Shown piece after piece: positions 1 through 14,100 of a DNA stretch of 64,000 nucleotides (position 1 is its first letter; each line of letters starts with the position of its first letter). The DNA is from Hybos culiciformis (lineage: Eukaryota > Arthropoda > Insecta > Diptera > Hybotidae). The translations under genes were made by a program, and so were the position numbers. Below the pieces are notes generated by a model. That model was not told where the DNA came from. It saw only the letters and a list, made by a program, of their open reading frames with translations, and did not search any database. The DNA lies in the NCBI GenBank assembly GCA_964007475.1, contig OZ023274.1:38433860-38497859 (forward strand). Reading direction: 5' to 3'.

Positions 1-3000
1 AATGTTATGCAGTAATGAAATGCGTAGTTCAGTTTACTTATGTTATGTTTGAGGCAGATTACAGATATGTTATAACAAATAATATGAACCAAAGCAGAGG
101 ATTTTCACACAGGACACAGGTCTTACTTAACTATCAAAACATTCTTACATTCGTTAATAATATACATATTATACATATATGTATATGGAAAAAAAATCCA
201 ATTTTCTAAATCTCATATTTTTCATTACTTCAATTGTCAACATTCTTTCAATAAAAAGACCATACGAAAAATATCCAGATCATTCCGCTAAAAAATGTTG
301 TACGTTTGCAAAATAATAATACAAAAAATTGAACTTCAATCATAATAAATATTGTACATAATAATAATATACATACACAATAAATAAATTAATGAATTAA
401 AAAAAATGATTTTTCAATGAAACTTTTTACATATTTGGATGTTAGTTTATTAGGTAATTTTACCATAATTGTATATCATTTATATACGTTAAGATAATGT
501 GACTTTCATTCATATTGAAGCGTATATATTACATTTAGTTTCTAGTGAATTTCTAGTGAATTAGAAATTCAGTATAAAAATAAATCAAATAAAACTATAA
601 TTTTTATTATTAAATATATTATAAAAATATTGAGTAAATTATATGAAAATTTTCTTTGAAAGAAGAGTCTAGTTTTTTTGTATTCAAATAAATTTTATTT
701 TCTGCAAATAAATCTAAAAGCAACATAAGTATGAAATTTTGGAATATATTTCGGTACCTTAATAACGAAAAACCGAGATTAAGTTATGCAATATTACAGA
801 TTTATTGTAATGAAACATCATTTCATAAATACATGTAGGGGAAACTATTTTGAATACCTTACTGAATAAATTTACATATTATGTATACATTTTGCACAAA
901 ATATTAAACTAGGTGATACTGACATATCATATTTAGCAAGAACCCATCATATATAACTCTATTGAGGGTGTAATATAATTCCCATATGGTAAAAATGTAT
1001 TTATCATTCAAATATTAAACCGAAAAATAAAAAAAAATAAATTTAAAAATAAAAAAAAATAAAAACTTTGCGGTTTAGTGTAATGAAATATTTTACATTA
1101 TTACACAATCCAAATTTATTTTATTTTATTCGAGTTTCCATCTTTAGACGAATGAATTTCTAATTCATAAAATTACGTAGGTGTTATACGACTGGTTTTA
1201 ATATCGTATATTTTTTTTTTATTTTTTATTATGAATTATGTGTATATTTTGTATATTATGTATTCATACTATATTCAATTTTTAAAAATATTATATGCTA
1301 ACAAAATAATTTTTAAAACCTGACTAATTAAAAATCGTATTTTATAAATCTCTAAACTATTAAATTAGAATTTTTAACAAAAGTGTTTCTCATATAAGAA
1401 GTTATACAAGATAGCGACCATTAATTTCTTAATTTCAGCCAAGATATTTATTTTCCTATGCAAGTATTTCAAAAATCATACATTCAACATTTATTTAATC
1501 AAGATTTTAATCAGCATTTATCTGTAACGTCAATAGAAACTATGACATTATATGATTGAAAATTTGTTAGATGGTCACGAAATATTGAGTGATCATCTAA
1601 TGAAAAAATTAGATACTAAAATTCATTAAGCAGAAGAAGGTTTACAAATATATTATCGGCTTTATCTGAGGAATTTTGATTTCAAAGTAGATTAATAATA
1701 ATAATAAGTATTAATAAGAAACTATACATACATAATACCATATGTCATACGAGTATATTTTATTAAATTTTTATTTAAAAATAATATAAAAAAAAAATAG
1801 GATCATATATTAATTTAATATATTATATTATTGTATTGTAAAAATATTTTATGAATGAAAAAAAAATTTTTTTAGCGAATACTACTATCGATTTTTATTT
1901 TATTTTTTTTTCAAGATTCATTGAATCGATATTTTGTCTTTAAAAAAAAGTAAGAATGAATAAAAATATAAATGTATGTTTCTATGTGTATGTATTTTTT
2001 ATTAATAAATATGGTATTGCTCCCCCATGACCACTTCTAAAATGAATGTAATTTTAAATTTAATATTCCAAAATTGTTGTTATTTATAAACAAAATATGT
2101 TAAAAATACTCCCCCGGTGCTAAGACTTTGACTGCTAACGAACATTATAATACTGGATGGAAATATGATTTTATGAAAATATTGTTTGCACAAGTTAGTT
2201 TAGTTTAAATAGAAATTTTATTTTATTTTATTTTTTTTTTAAACTCTTCAATTGGTGAACTCTGAAAATTAAATATAAAATTTTATTTTTGCAATAGTTC
2301 AGGTTTTCAGTATCAGTTTTCATTTATGCAAATTCTGTCAGTTGATTTATTATTCATAGAACAAATTAACAACGTTTCACTGTGATAGAGATTGGTAAAG
2401 CTCTTTGTGATTAATTCGCCTGTTCAAAATAACTTGTCTTGTTCTGATTGTTTAATATACTGAAATCAAACATTTATAAAGTTCTTTGAAGAAAGCTTCT
2501 TAAATACACAAGTGATGCAAGTAAAAAATTAAAGGCATCGATCTTTCCTGTAAGAGCTTCCTTTCAAGTTTTTGTACTACTTAGATATACATACGTATAG
2601 CTTAACATAATTTCATGGAAGATCGTGATGCGAGACAAAAATATCCTTTCGATAGTGCCGTCTATAAAATGTCTTTTTTAATTAATAATAAAATTTTCTT
2701 ATCAACCGAAAAAGTTAATACTTTTTTTTTTTTTTAATTTAATTAATTGAACAAAAAACAAAATATTGCTTAAAACAAGGATAAATTCTTAATCAAAAAA
2801 CTGAGAAAAAACTAAAATCAATGATGGCCTCATTCAAGGTCAAATTATTTTATTCACTTTTTATAATGTGACTGATGAATAAATTATCAAAATACAGAGT
2901 GACGTATCAAATATTAATATTTTGCATTCTCCTGACGATAAATCTAAAATTATTTTAAATAAGTACTTTTTTCGACTTCCATTTGGGTATAGTTATATGA

Positions 3001-5917
3001 GAGTAAAATTATAGGGTAAACTAGTTTTGATAGAAGGTTTGACAATGATATTTTAATTCGCTCCAAAAGATTGTGGTTTGATATCAAGTCTTGAAGTTCA
3101 ACCCAAGCTCTTAAAGAATATCATTATGTAACAAAAAGTAGCACTAACGTGTAAATACTTACTAAAAGAATTTCTCTATTTTTTTTTAATTGATCTAAGA
3201 CCCCATAGTTCAAAAAACCAATATTATTCTTTTTTAAAAAACTGTTATTATTAAATAATGGTTTTTTTGAAAATATTAGTGATATAAGAATTTTTATTTA
3301 AAGTATGTGAAGTCTAAAAACTTTAGTAATAAAGAATATACAATTGATAACATGTTATGTTAATCCTTGTCTTATCACATAAAAACTCCCAAAACCTATT
3401 TTACAGTTCAATAGAATTTTGTGGGAATATTTCCCAAGATTACTCTTAATTGCCCGACGCAATTGTATTTAGAGCTAAAATCTAAATGTAGAAGTATAAT
3501 AATTTTCCAAAATTGAAAACAAAAATTTTTTGATCCAGTTGACTAGAAAAAAAAATGCACAAAAATTCGAAAAATTGTCAACACGATTTTAAGATCATTC
3601 TTTTTAAAATTGAATGATAAAAAATATTAAATGTGTTAATTTTTTTCAACAGCAACACCTTATTCATTATTCCAATTTATTTATAATTTTATTTCGCCCC
3701 ACTTTAAAAAGTAAAAAACCATGATTCTTTTTTTAGCTAGAATCAAGTGCCAAATTTTTATGAATGAAAATTTATTTAATTTTTTTTTTTTTTTTTACAT
3801 TCAAAACATTTATATAAAAATGAATAAATATTTCAATAAAACAATATATGGAGACAAAAAAAAAAAACAAAATTTATGGTTTATTGAAAAACTGAAAAAA
3901 AAAATGTAGAATCTTTTCTCAAAAATTAAATTTGTATTCTATGTTTTTATTTAATGAACAGATTCATTAAATGAGCTCCGAATTCTAAAGGATAATCTTA
4001 CAGTTTGGTATTTATTCTGAATTTTGTTATGGGAGGTGAAATGTATTCTGTGATTCGAATTTTCGATCGATATCAACGTCGAAATCCATTTTCAACTCCG
4101 AGTCCATATCTTTGGTTACATTGGAAGACAACAATTTTATTTGTTTTTATAGTCGATGTTACAAATTAATTTTTGATATACCTATTACCAACCAGTAACA
4201 ATTTCTCAAGATGAATATTGTACAATTTTAATTTTTAAATTCATGAAAATTTTGAGATTTTTAATTTTTTTCACATACTTATTTCTAATATTATCTATTT
4301 CTAATATTACACACTACCTAATTTTAAACAAATATGTATTCTGAGGTCTTCCAAACCTTGTGAAAATCCTCCTAGAAAAATTACAACTTGTAGCAAACTT
4401 ACACTAATTAAACACTTAACCGGAATCTGATGTTGAATCCCAAAAACCTATTTCAATGTGAATAAGATTAATTTTATTCTAGAATTCAAACGTTCGGCCT
4501 GGTACTGAATATATTATGTATATGTATATAATATAGTTAAAATAATAGAATTTTAGCGTGGACGGATGGATACTTATTTAAGCATTTAAGGGATAAAAAG
4601 ATATATGTAGTACTTAATCCTAAAAAAACAGTTTATACACCCTAAAAAAAATGTGATATTTTACTTTGAAAAAACTCTTTTTAATTAAATAAATTCTATT
4701 AATTAAAAAAAACTATAGGTACCTATATGATCTATATTCTATATAATTAAAATTTTTATAATTTTTTCTGTTATTATGTTTATTTATTTATTTTTTTTAA
4801 TTATTTATTACGTAAAATAAAATATAATTATATTAGAAATTTCCCGCCTCTACACAAATAGTATTATCTAAAGTTGATAAAATTTGAATAAAAAAACGAA
4901 AAAAAAAAGTAATAAATTCATGTTTCATGTGCCTTGTCTTCAAAGAATTATTTTTTTTTTTTAACAATGTGTAAATAATAATATTGAAAAATTTATGAAT
5001 GAAAAATATATAAATATTTTTCTTTAAAAAGAAAATACGCCGCTTTTGAAGGCACGTCACGAGACCTTATTATTTTTTTTTTAATTTATCGAACAAACGT
5101 CAGAAATAACGGCAGTACAAGATTAGTTTATTTATAAAATTTGCGTAGAAGTCTTTTTTAATTACTTTAACCAAGAGTGAAAAAATATGTTTTCAAGTTT
5201 TTTTTTTTTTACTCAGTTGACGTATAAATGCTTATGTATGTATTTTCTTGCATAGCAAAGTAAGAATTTTTATTTGCAATTATTTTTTAACATTTAACAA
5301 TATGCTCATAGAGTTTTAAAATTATATTATAGTTTTGACTGCCTACTAATCCAAAATCCGTTGAACTGCAACAAAAAAAACCCTTGACTTTCATGCATCC
5401 ACTCGCAATCATATGAACATCCACGAGCTTGTTCATAATTCTGTAGACAATGTATTTAGTCAAATGTAACCGGAAACACGAAAATTTTCTTTTTGACTTC
5501 ACGTGCTACGGAAAAATAAATTTTGTGGTTTTTCTACATAAAAAAAAGAATGTGCGTGTCGCGGAAAATCATAAATGTAATGTTAAAAATCTGAATAAAT
5601 GTATGTGTACCTACGCGATTAAGAAGTTAACAGAAGCTAAGACTCTGAAAACGAATTGAATACAAATTATTAATTTGCGGCAGAAAATATTTTGTTTTTT
5701 ATTAAGTACAAGCGGATGCACAGAAAACAAGGTTTAAATCGTAGCGGAAGCAATTTGTAACAATTTTTATTTCCTTTTTTATAAGAAGCTTATTATAGAA
5801 CACTATTAAAATAAATTTTTCTTTCTTTAATTGAACTACAAAATAATTAATTTAAGGACATGTTGTAATTATTAAAAAAAAAGGAACACAACACGAAGCA
5901 TCACATTATTTAAAAAA

Positions 5918-5948
<31 letters not shown>
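5918..5948. repeat. (AAT)n microsatellite
   Basis: About ten uninterrupted AAT units inside otherwise irregular AT-rich sequence. It is a simple repeat with no sign of function. Confidence 0.85.
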
Positions 5949-7084
5949 GAATATAATGAAAACTCTACTCTACATGAAAATAATGAATTTATTAAGAAAT
6001 AATAAAAATTTTACCGCACGTAGGCGTAAACTAATACATAAATTGCGCACTCAAATAATTAAAAAATACATTATAAAAGCTATTATCTTTTGATGAAAAA
6101 TATAACTTAAATTTATTATTATGTAGAACTATATTCTCAAAAATTTATAAACACATGCATTTTTGAATTATTTATTTCTATAATTAAAAGCAAAAAAATT
6201 GACATATTTAACATAATAATACGTAGGTATTAGAATTGAAAATATGAAGCCGTTGTCTAAAAAAAAATATATAAAAATAGAACAATTAGATTCAACATAA
6301 CATAAGAACAATTAGATTCAACATAACTTCTTACAGAAAATGTATACAAGATTTAATGCAGCATTGAAAATAGAGTCTATCTGCCAAACAAATGATTTGA
6401 AATTTAAAAGCAGTAAATATTTATGACCTAGATTCGACAAAATGCGTATTTACTATTTACTATGGTTTACAAAAAAAAAAGATAAAACACATTTTTAAAG
6501 AACGGAATTTGGCAAGAGTTATTGATGTAACATGCGAAATTAAGTAGATGCTTCTTACTGTAATGTTCTGACTAAAATTGATTCATCATTTATTTTTTTA
6601 CATTAAATACTAGACTAAAGATGCTGAGAATTTTTTGTTTTTTATTTTTCACTTTAATTGGGAATAAAGTTTGCCCACCCGCCTGGACATTAAACTATAA
6701 AAATGTTGTTTATTTTATTTTATATTTTTATCAGAAGAATTAATTTGCTTTTATAGTTAATTTTCAATATTTTGTTACAAATATCAAGGAATGAATAAAT
6801 TGTACATACATAGTTATGTATATATATATATTAAATAATGATTAAATAATTTAATTAAAATAAAAAAAAAAACAGTATCTCATAAATTAACTACGGGACT
6901 CGTTTTCAACATTTCGATTTAACAACTAGAAAATTATGACATCCAAGAATTAAAATCAATAGATTAGAAATTAGAATCAAATAAAAATATAAATGTTCTT
7001 TATAAATTTAAAAGAAAATATCCGAACTGTCCGCAAATTGATAACCGTTTCAAAAAAATTAAAAAAAAAAAAAGGCAATCCTCT

Positions 7085-7520
7085 GCCCTGAATTTGGTGT
7101 AACGGAATGATCAGTCTTCTTGGGTCCAACTCTATATCTGGTCTACATTCACAACGAATATGAATGCTGTCTATAAAATGCTTACTGATGACACTAGTCT
7201 AATGTAATTTGCAAGACAAAAATCAATTACAAAACGATGTCAACAGTGATTTAGAGAGTAATAAGTGAATCTTGGACAATCGCCTAACTATTTATATCGA
7301 AAAAACAAAATACATCATATTCAAAAATCCAAAACAAGCCAAATATCGGACCAATAATCAAAATAATTAATGTAGCTATTAACAGAGAGTCGTCGTATAA
7401 ATATTTGGATGGATTTAATTATTATACACCCACAAAAGACTTATACAGCCTCATTAACATTCTACGTTTGTCTAGTATTGTCTCGCTTGAAAAGGCCAAG
7501 TATATACATCTATAAAATTG
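7085..7520 (+). mobile_element. Degraded LINE reverse-transcriptase relic
   Basis: Translating the plus strand and allowing frame changes gives, in order, the hallmarks of a non-LTR retrotransposon reverse transcriptase. There is a GV....SVFLGPTLYLVYI block, matching the usual GVPQGSVLGP motif. It is followed by TDDTSL, a form of the catalytic (F/Y)ADDT motif near 7188-7200, then KTKYIIF near 7304-7322 and YKYLDG near 7396-7410. Stops and frameshifts interrupt it throughout and no ends are visible, so it is a fossil fragment. It belongs to the broad Jockey/CR1/I-like group; the family cannot be named. Confidence 0.65.
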
Positions 7521-10500
7521 TCAATTGGGTGTATAAATGAAACATTCATCTTCTAAAAAGGTCTTATATTAATAAATCAGTTATCAGTTAAAACTATTAG
7601 AAAGATTGCTTAACTAAATGATTACTAACTATACACTAATGAAATGATAATATTTTGGTTTTTTAATATAACTATAAAAATTTTTAATAATTTTTATTTA
7701 TAACTATTTTAATTGAATTTTGTCTGAAGGAAATAGAAACTGTTCAAATAATATTTTGTTTTATTTTAATTAAAAAATATTTAGTAGAAAAGATAAATTG
7801 CAATTTTTTTTTTTTTATTCTTGCAAAATTATTTGCTTATTTGACAAATATATCGAACTCTTTGCGCAAGTGATATTTCTAGAAAAATCCTCCATCACAA
7901 AAGAATCTGAAAATAACATTTTTGAGCATAGAGAAAAAATAACTAAAATACTTAATATCTCTACTCTTCTAATTGCCAGACATACATGTCGTATATTCTT
8001 TCAATAAATCTATAAAATTTATTTATTCCACTAAACTAAATGTACAACTCATAGTAAATTTAAAAATCAAATGATTAATTGAAAATGGAATAGAAAATAA
8101 TAAAAATAAAAAACTTATTAGACAATGTAGCATACGACAATTTAGTATTTTGCAGTTAACCACAAATTTGTGATTAAATTATCTCTTCAATTTAGTTTTT
8201 ATACCTTCTATATACATACTAACTATTTGCTAACAATAAATTTCAGTAATTTTATTTTCATTTCTATTTTTTTTTTTCTAATTTAAACTAATACCAAAAT
8301 ACCTACATTTATTTTTAAAATTAGTAAAAAATAAAGATAAAATTTTTTTATAATGCTTTTTGTTGAACTCATTGAGCATTTGAAATTTGCTGCAAAATAC
8401 AGCAATCTTTTTTTCACAATATTTTTTATTAGCTTTTTTTTTACACAGAGATATTTTATGAATGAATTTTTTTTTTTGTATTTACTCTTAAGCTTTACTA
8501 CTACATATTTATAAATTTGCGACAAATAAAAAAAAAATGAATGAAAAAAAAATCAATAGATATAAAATGAAATAATTCTGTCTTTTATGTTGTTTTTTTT
8601 TTATCAATCACGACAAGCCCATTATGACAATTTTCAAATTTTATCAAACTAAATCTATAATATATGCAACATTTTTCAAATACCTAGTTAGAATTCTGTT
8701 GTAACACAAAACTTTATGATTGTAAGATTTAGGGACTTATAGTAGAAATTTAGGGACTTTTATAGTAATTAAAATTTTAAGTTTTGGTAACAACATTTGT
8801 CAAGTTAAAATCATAATCTAATTTAAAATATCACGATTGTGATATAAAGTTACAGACTTCAAAACTATTTTCAATCTAATATATTTACTTAAAATAGAAT
8901 ATTTATTGTAACCAAAATTAATAAAATAGTTGAAATTCCAATGATCATTGAAATAAAAATTAATTTAATATCCAACTTTGAACTACAAACTGTCGAGTTA
9001 ATCAGTTTTATAAGTCCTAAATTTGACACCGGAACGATACAATTCAATAATCTTTAAATTATTTGAAGTAAAATATTCTCGAATAATAAACAAGCAATAG
9101 ATTTCATAATTTTTCTGCATATAAATAATTGCATTCAGGTTACATTATACTATCTTATCTACTAAAAACTACTTAAGAATTGAGGGCTTATACAAAACCT
9201 CGCTAAAATCCTCGGAAAAATCCTTCAAATTTTCAAGAAAATTTTTTTGTTAAAAATGATTTTATATTTAATTAAAATATTATATTAAAAAAATATTTTA
9301 AATCTGCATGTAAATATCTAATGAATATTGTGCACTTAATCTATATTGAGAAACTCTTAGCTCTTAATAGCAACATTCGAAAAAAAATTATAAAAACAAA
9401 AATAAAAACAGAAAATATTTTCACGTACAAAAATTAAAATAGGTACCTACTACAAAAAAAAAAACATTTAATTTTTTTTTTTTTCGCTAAATTTCAAAAT
9501 TGCTAGAATAAAAAAAAAAACAATAAATGAATTTGTAGGTTCCTACTGTGTATAATTTATTTATTTATTAAAAAAAAAAAAAAAATCAGTTTTTACTATT
9601 TGGATATAAAAATTTTGTAAGTAGCTTTTTTTAAAACTTCCCTCCCCCCAATTCCCTTAGCTTCCGGTCTGATTTCCTGCCTTTTACTTTTATATGCTGA
9701 TAGAGCTTGTATTAAAAAAAGAAATTACATACAAATGTATATTTTGCAATTTAACACATATTTAAAAATAATTTATATATAAATATTTTTTTTTGTCGTA
9801 TTACGAAAAAATATAATTTATTTGATTTTTTTTTTTTTTTTATAAATTATATATTTTACTCGTATTTTTATTTTTTTTTTTTTATTTTTTCTTCTATTTT
9901 AATGAATGAAATGGCCCCATAAAAGTTATTTGAAGTTTTTTGGCCTTCTTAAAGTTTATGATGTATATTTTTATTTTTCTACGTCTTGTCTTGTTAAAAT
10001 ATAAATTAAGGTTTATTTACAAAAAAAAAAAAATAAAAAACTTGAAAGTCACGAAATTTCAAAATAAATAATTTATTTTCGTAGAAGAAAATATCTGACA
10101 AAATAAATAAAAAACCGTTCAGAAGCCAAAGTGGTGATGAACAATATTTTTACATTTTGCTATATATTTTTGAATATAATTAATTAATGAATATTAATTA
10201 TTAGGCATTATTTTCCTAAATTTTTCTAATTTTAAAAAATATAAGGAAAATAATATTCGATTCAAAGACCTTCCAATTCAAATGAATCAAATTTTAGTCA
10301 CACTCAGTGCCCTAAATTTCACTTTAAAGAAAAATCAATTTTCTATCATTATGATTTTTATAAGAAATGTCTACTAAAGCAAATGCGACTTATGAAATAA
10401 TAATTTCATAAACTCAATCTTAGCTAGACTGAAGAAAATTGTGCCCGCAAGGCCCAGGCACTTAATTGCATTTTTTTTATTTAGTAATATGATATTGAAT

Positions 10501-11176
10501 AGAAAAATTTATGATTAATTAAAAAAAAAAAAAGACACGAAGGAAGATTTAATTAGCTCCAGAAGCAAAATTTAGAATGAGTAAAAATAAAATTTCATTC
10601 ATAAAAAAATTGATGCTGTCAGCACAAAAAAAATAAAATACAAACTTCCATGTACAAATACTTTTCAATATAAAAAAAAATATATATGTATAAAAAAAAA
10701 AAGAAAATTTATTTATATTGTGATTTCTATTTTAAAAGCTTTTTTGTTAAGACGACGAAGAAAATGTCAATAAAATACATTCAAACTTTTTATACATAAT
10801 ACTATAAAGATCAAATACAACGAAAATAATAAATATAAATAAAATTTAATCGGAAAACTTTTTCTACTTATTAAAATTAATAAAAAAAAAAAGTCATTTT
10901 CTCTAAAGTTATAGGTGAAAATTTCTATTATTGACTTCACAACGAAAATATAAAGAAAAAAAAATAAAGTTCTTTAATTGTTAACATTTTTCTTAATTCT
11001 TTTATTTTATAAATGGTTTTTTAATAAATCTAATTGTTGCGCTTGTATATATACTTAAATGATTTTTTTTCCACATATTTATATTTCTCACGAAGATGAG
11101 AAAATTATTCCAAAAACCTAGAGTTCGATTTTTTTCTAATATACAAAAGTAATATTTACTTAAAATTTTAACTTAC

Positions 11177-14100
11177 CGGAATTTTCGATGTTCTTAAGAA
11201 TTCTAACAATGCTTCTAATGATCCTAAAGTTGACGCCTGAACATACACGCCTCTTTCTTTTAATTTAATATGACTAAGTGCGTGACGCAATTCGCGTGCT
11301 ACTTCTTCCCTGAAATAGAATGAAAATATTAATTTAATCGTTAGTAAATAAAATAAAAAATCAAACATCTTTAAAGGTTTAAAATTTTTATATTATTAAT
11401 TAATATTTTAATTTTTATAATTGAAATTTTATCATAATTAGGTACATAAATAAATTTGCAATCATGAAAATGAATATGCCAATTTCAGTCAGAACTCAGC
11501 AATCCACAAAAAAAATTAAAAACTTTGGCATCTATATGGCTTTTTGTAGAATGAAAACTTGAGTCTTAATTCAAATTTATTGGCTATTATATACTAACAA
11601 AAGCAATAAAGAGAGATACCATAATTTATTATTAAATTTATATTAATGACCAATAAAGTATTAAAAAAATGTAATTAGCAAATATATTTTTTTACTAACA
11701 GGAAATAATGCATAATAATATTAACTACTACTTTAAGCGTCGTCATCAAAATTTGCTAAATACCATAATAACGCTCTTTTTTATGTTAAAAACACCAACA
11801 TTTTTCCAGTTTTATTTTATTTTAAATGTTAATTGTAATCCCTACAAAAAGCAGTCGTTCCTGTCGAATGATGAAATTAAAGATTGAAAAAAAAACAGTC
11901 AATTAAAAAATGATTCCCAAGATAATTTATTAATTTTTTACAGTAATACTAGATGTCCCTGCAAACTTTTTGTCACCTGGCGGTTCCAAACCTGAACTAA
12001 AACCTAGTCGCGGTCGTTAGTAATTTACATTTACTAAAGACATTTACTCAAACAGTTTCCCTTAAAAAGGGTTACATATATCTTAACAAACAATTTTATT
12101 ATAATTAGATGTATATTTTAGCATTAAAGTACTTTAAACGCACCTGCATATTTCTACTTCATCTGGCTTATGCGCAATTAGCACATTGATTCCAGCTATA
12201 GCCTTTTCTAAATCTTTTGCAGCAATTTTTACGCCTTGAGCAGCCTTTATTTCTTTATGTTCTTGGTAAGCGTTCTTAAACAAAAATTTCAAATGTTAAT
12301 TTTATTTTTAATTTTAGTATTTTCACAGCTAATATTTTTTACCTTAACTCTAAGCTCTTTCATCGGTTGTGGCATTAGAAGTGAACGTATTTGAGTAACA
12401 ATTGGACCATCAGTGCCAGCTAAAATCATTGTATCACCTTCTCTAAGTTTTCCATTGATTAAAATTGCATCAATTGTCGTTCCCAAGCCAGATATTGCTT
12501 TCACTTCCAAAACGGTAGCTTGTAGATCCTCGCTATACATCAAACGTTTAGCTAACATTTGTTGACAAAATTCCACAATTAGATATAATAAATTACCCAT
12601 TCCTTCACCAGTAATAGCAGATGTTGGAACTAATGAGATATAAGTCCTTGGATCAGGATTTTCATAAAATAATGCTGCGTTAAGACCTTGTTCAGCGAAC
12701 TGTACAATAACTTCTTTGGTTCGCTGTGTAAATTCTAATTGAGTATTAGATTGTTGATTTTTAATAACATCTCTAACATCTTTTCGAGGCATTGTCTCCC
12801 AATCATATAATCGATCAATTTTATTTAAAGCCACAAGGAATGGAGTTTTCTTTGCTTTCAGTAAATTTATCGATTCAATTGTTTGAGGTTCAAGACCATG
12901 CATAATATCCACAACCAAAATAGCAATATCACATAGTGAAGAACCACGAGTTCTTAAGTTACTGAAAGATTCGTGACCAGGAGTGTCAATAATTAGTAAC
13001 CCAGGTAATTTGTATACAAAATCTGAAGAATTTTTAACAATTTTAGTTTGTTCTTTAATAGCATCAATCGGTACATTTGTTGCGCCAATTTGTTGTGTAA
13101 TTCCTCCAGCTTCAGAATCTTGAACATGAGTTCTTCTCAATTTATCAAGAATTTTTGTTTTTCCTGTGTCAACATGACCCAGAACACAAACTACTGACGC
13201 TCTCAAATTATCCGTAGTACGTTGTTTTTCCGCATCAACTCGACGTTTTGCAATCCTGGCCAAAGCTCTATCTCTTCTGGCTTCTGCATCATTCGCAATA
13301 TGTTTATCTGCATCATTAGTTTCATTCTCGTCTTCATTGCTATCATCATCTGAATCTTCTTCGCTTTCTGAATCCGGTTTTTTCTTAGAAGAATGTTGTT
13401 TAGAGCTTTGTTTTGTTAATTCTTGGGCATTAGTTTCTGAAGATTTAGAATCATCTTCATCTTCTTCATTTTCAGAAGAACTAGCATCCCACGCTTCTTT
13501 TACTTCTTCTATTTTATCTTCAGGAGCTGGTGTCGCATCTTTAGAACTTTCGCTTAATTTATCTTCTTCATCTTGTCTATTACCTTCATCATCTTGTTTA
13601 CCACCTTTCTTTTTATTAAGACGAACCCGAGTACCAGGTCTTGGACGCTTTTCAATAGGATCTGGCACATCTAAACCTTGAGCTTTTAAGGCCTCTAACA
13701 TTGCTTGAGCACGAAGGCGATCTTCTTTCTGCTTCTTGGTTAGTAATTTTCCTTCTGCCTTCAAACGAGCTTTACGATCTATTTCCTTTTGTTTCTTTTT
13801 CTCTTTTCTCTCTTGCTCTAATCTGATTGCTTCAATTCTTTGCGTCTCACGTTCTTCTTGTAGCTTAATCCGTTCCTCTTCCTGTTGTTGCAAGCGTTCT
13901 TCCTCTTCTTTGATTTTCTTTAAACGTTCTTGCATTGCTGCCACCATGGCTTTGCTAACGCCGCCTTTCTTCTTGTCATCCTTTTTATCATCATCTTTTG
14001 TTTCCTTTTTACCTAAAAATTATTTAAAAATATGTACGGTATAATTAAGTATTTTTTTAATAATACCTGAAATGATGTTTATGAAAATTACTTCGAGAAA

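Larger units (their letters stand above)
1..11176. other. Non-coding; inferred eIF5B intron
   Basis: No coding exon is recognisable here on either strand. The sequence is extremely AT-rich, with long A and T runs and an (AAT)n microsatellite at about 5918-5948. The visible eIF5B exons stop at 11177 with a good donor in codon phase 0, and the rest of that gene is not found below it, so I infer that this stretch is the 5' part of a very long eIF5B intron. The only recognisable content is a degraded LINE reverse-transcriptase relic near 7.1-7.5 kb. Short open frames in this stretch are low-complexity and look accidental. Confidence 0.6.

Noticed and set aside
5898..5950. The AAT run as part of a CRISPR-like array
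   Set aside because: It is an uninterrupted microsatellite with no spacers; the sequence is from an animal nuclear genome.
7798..8525. Short frames at 7798-8007 and 8283-8525
   Set aside because: Phe/Lys/Ile/Asn-rich low-complexity translations of AT-rich DNA with no homology.
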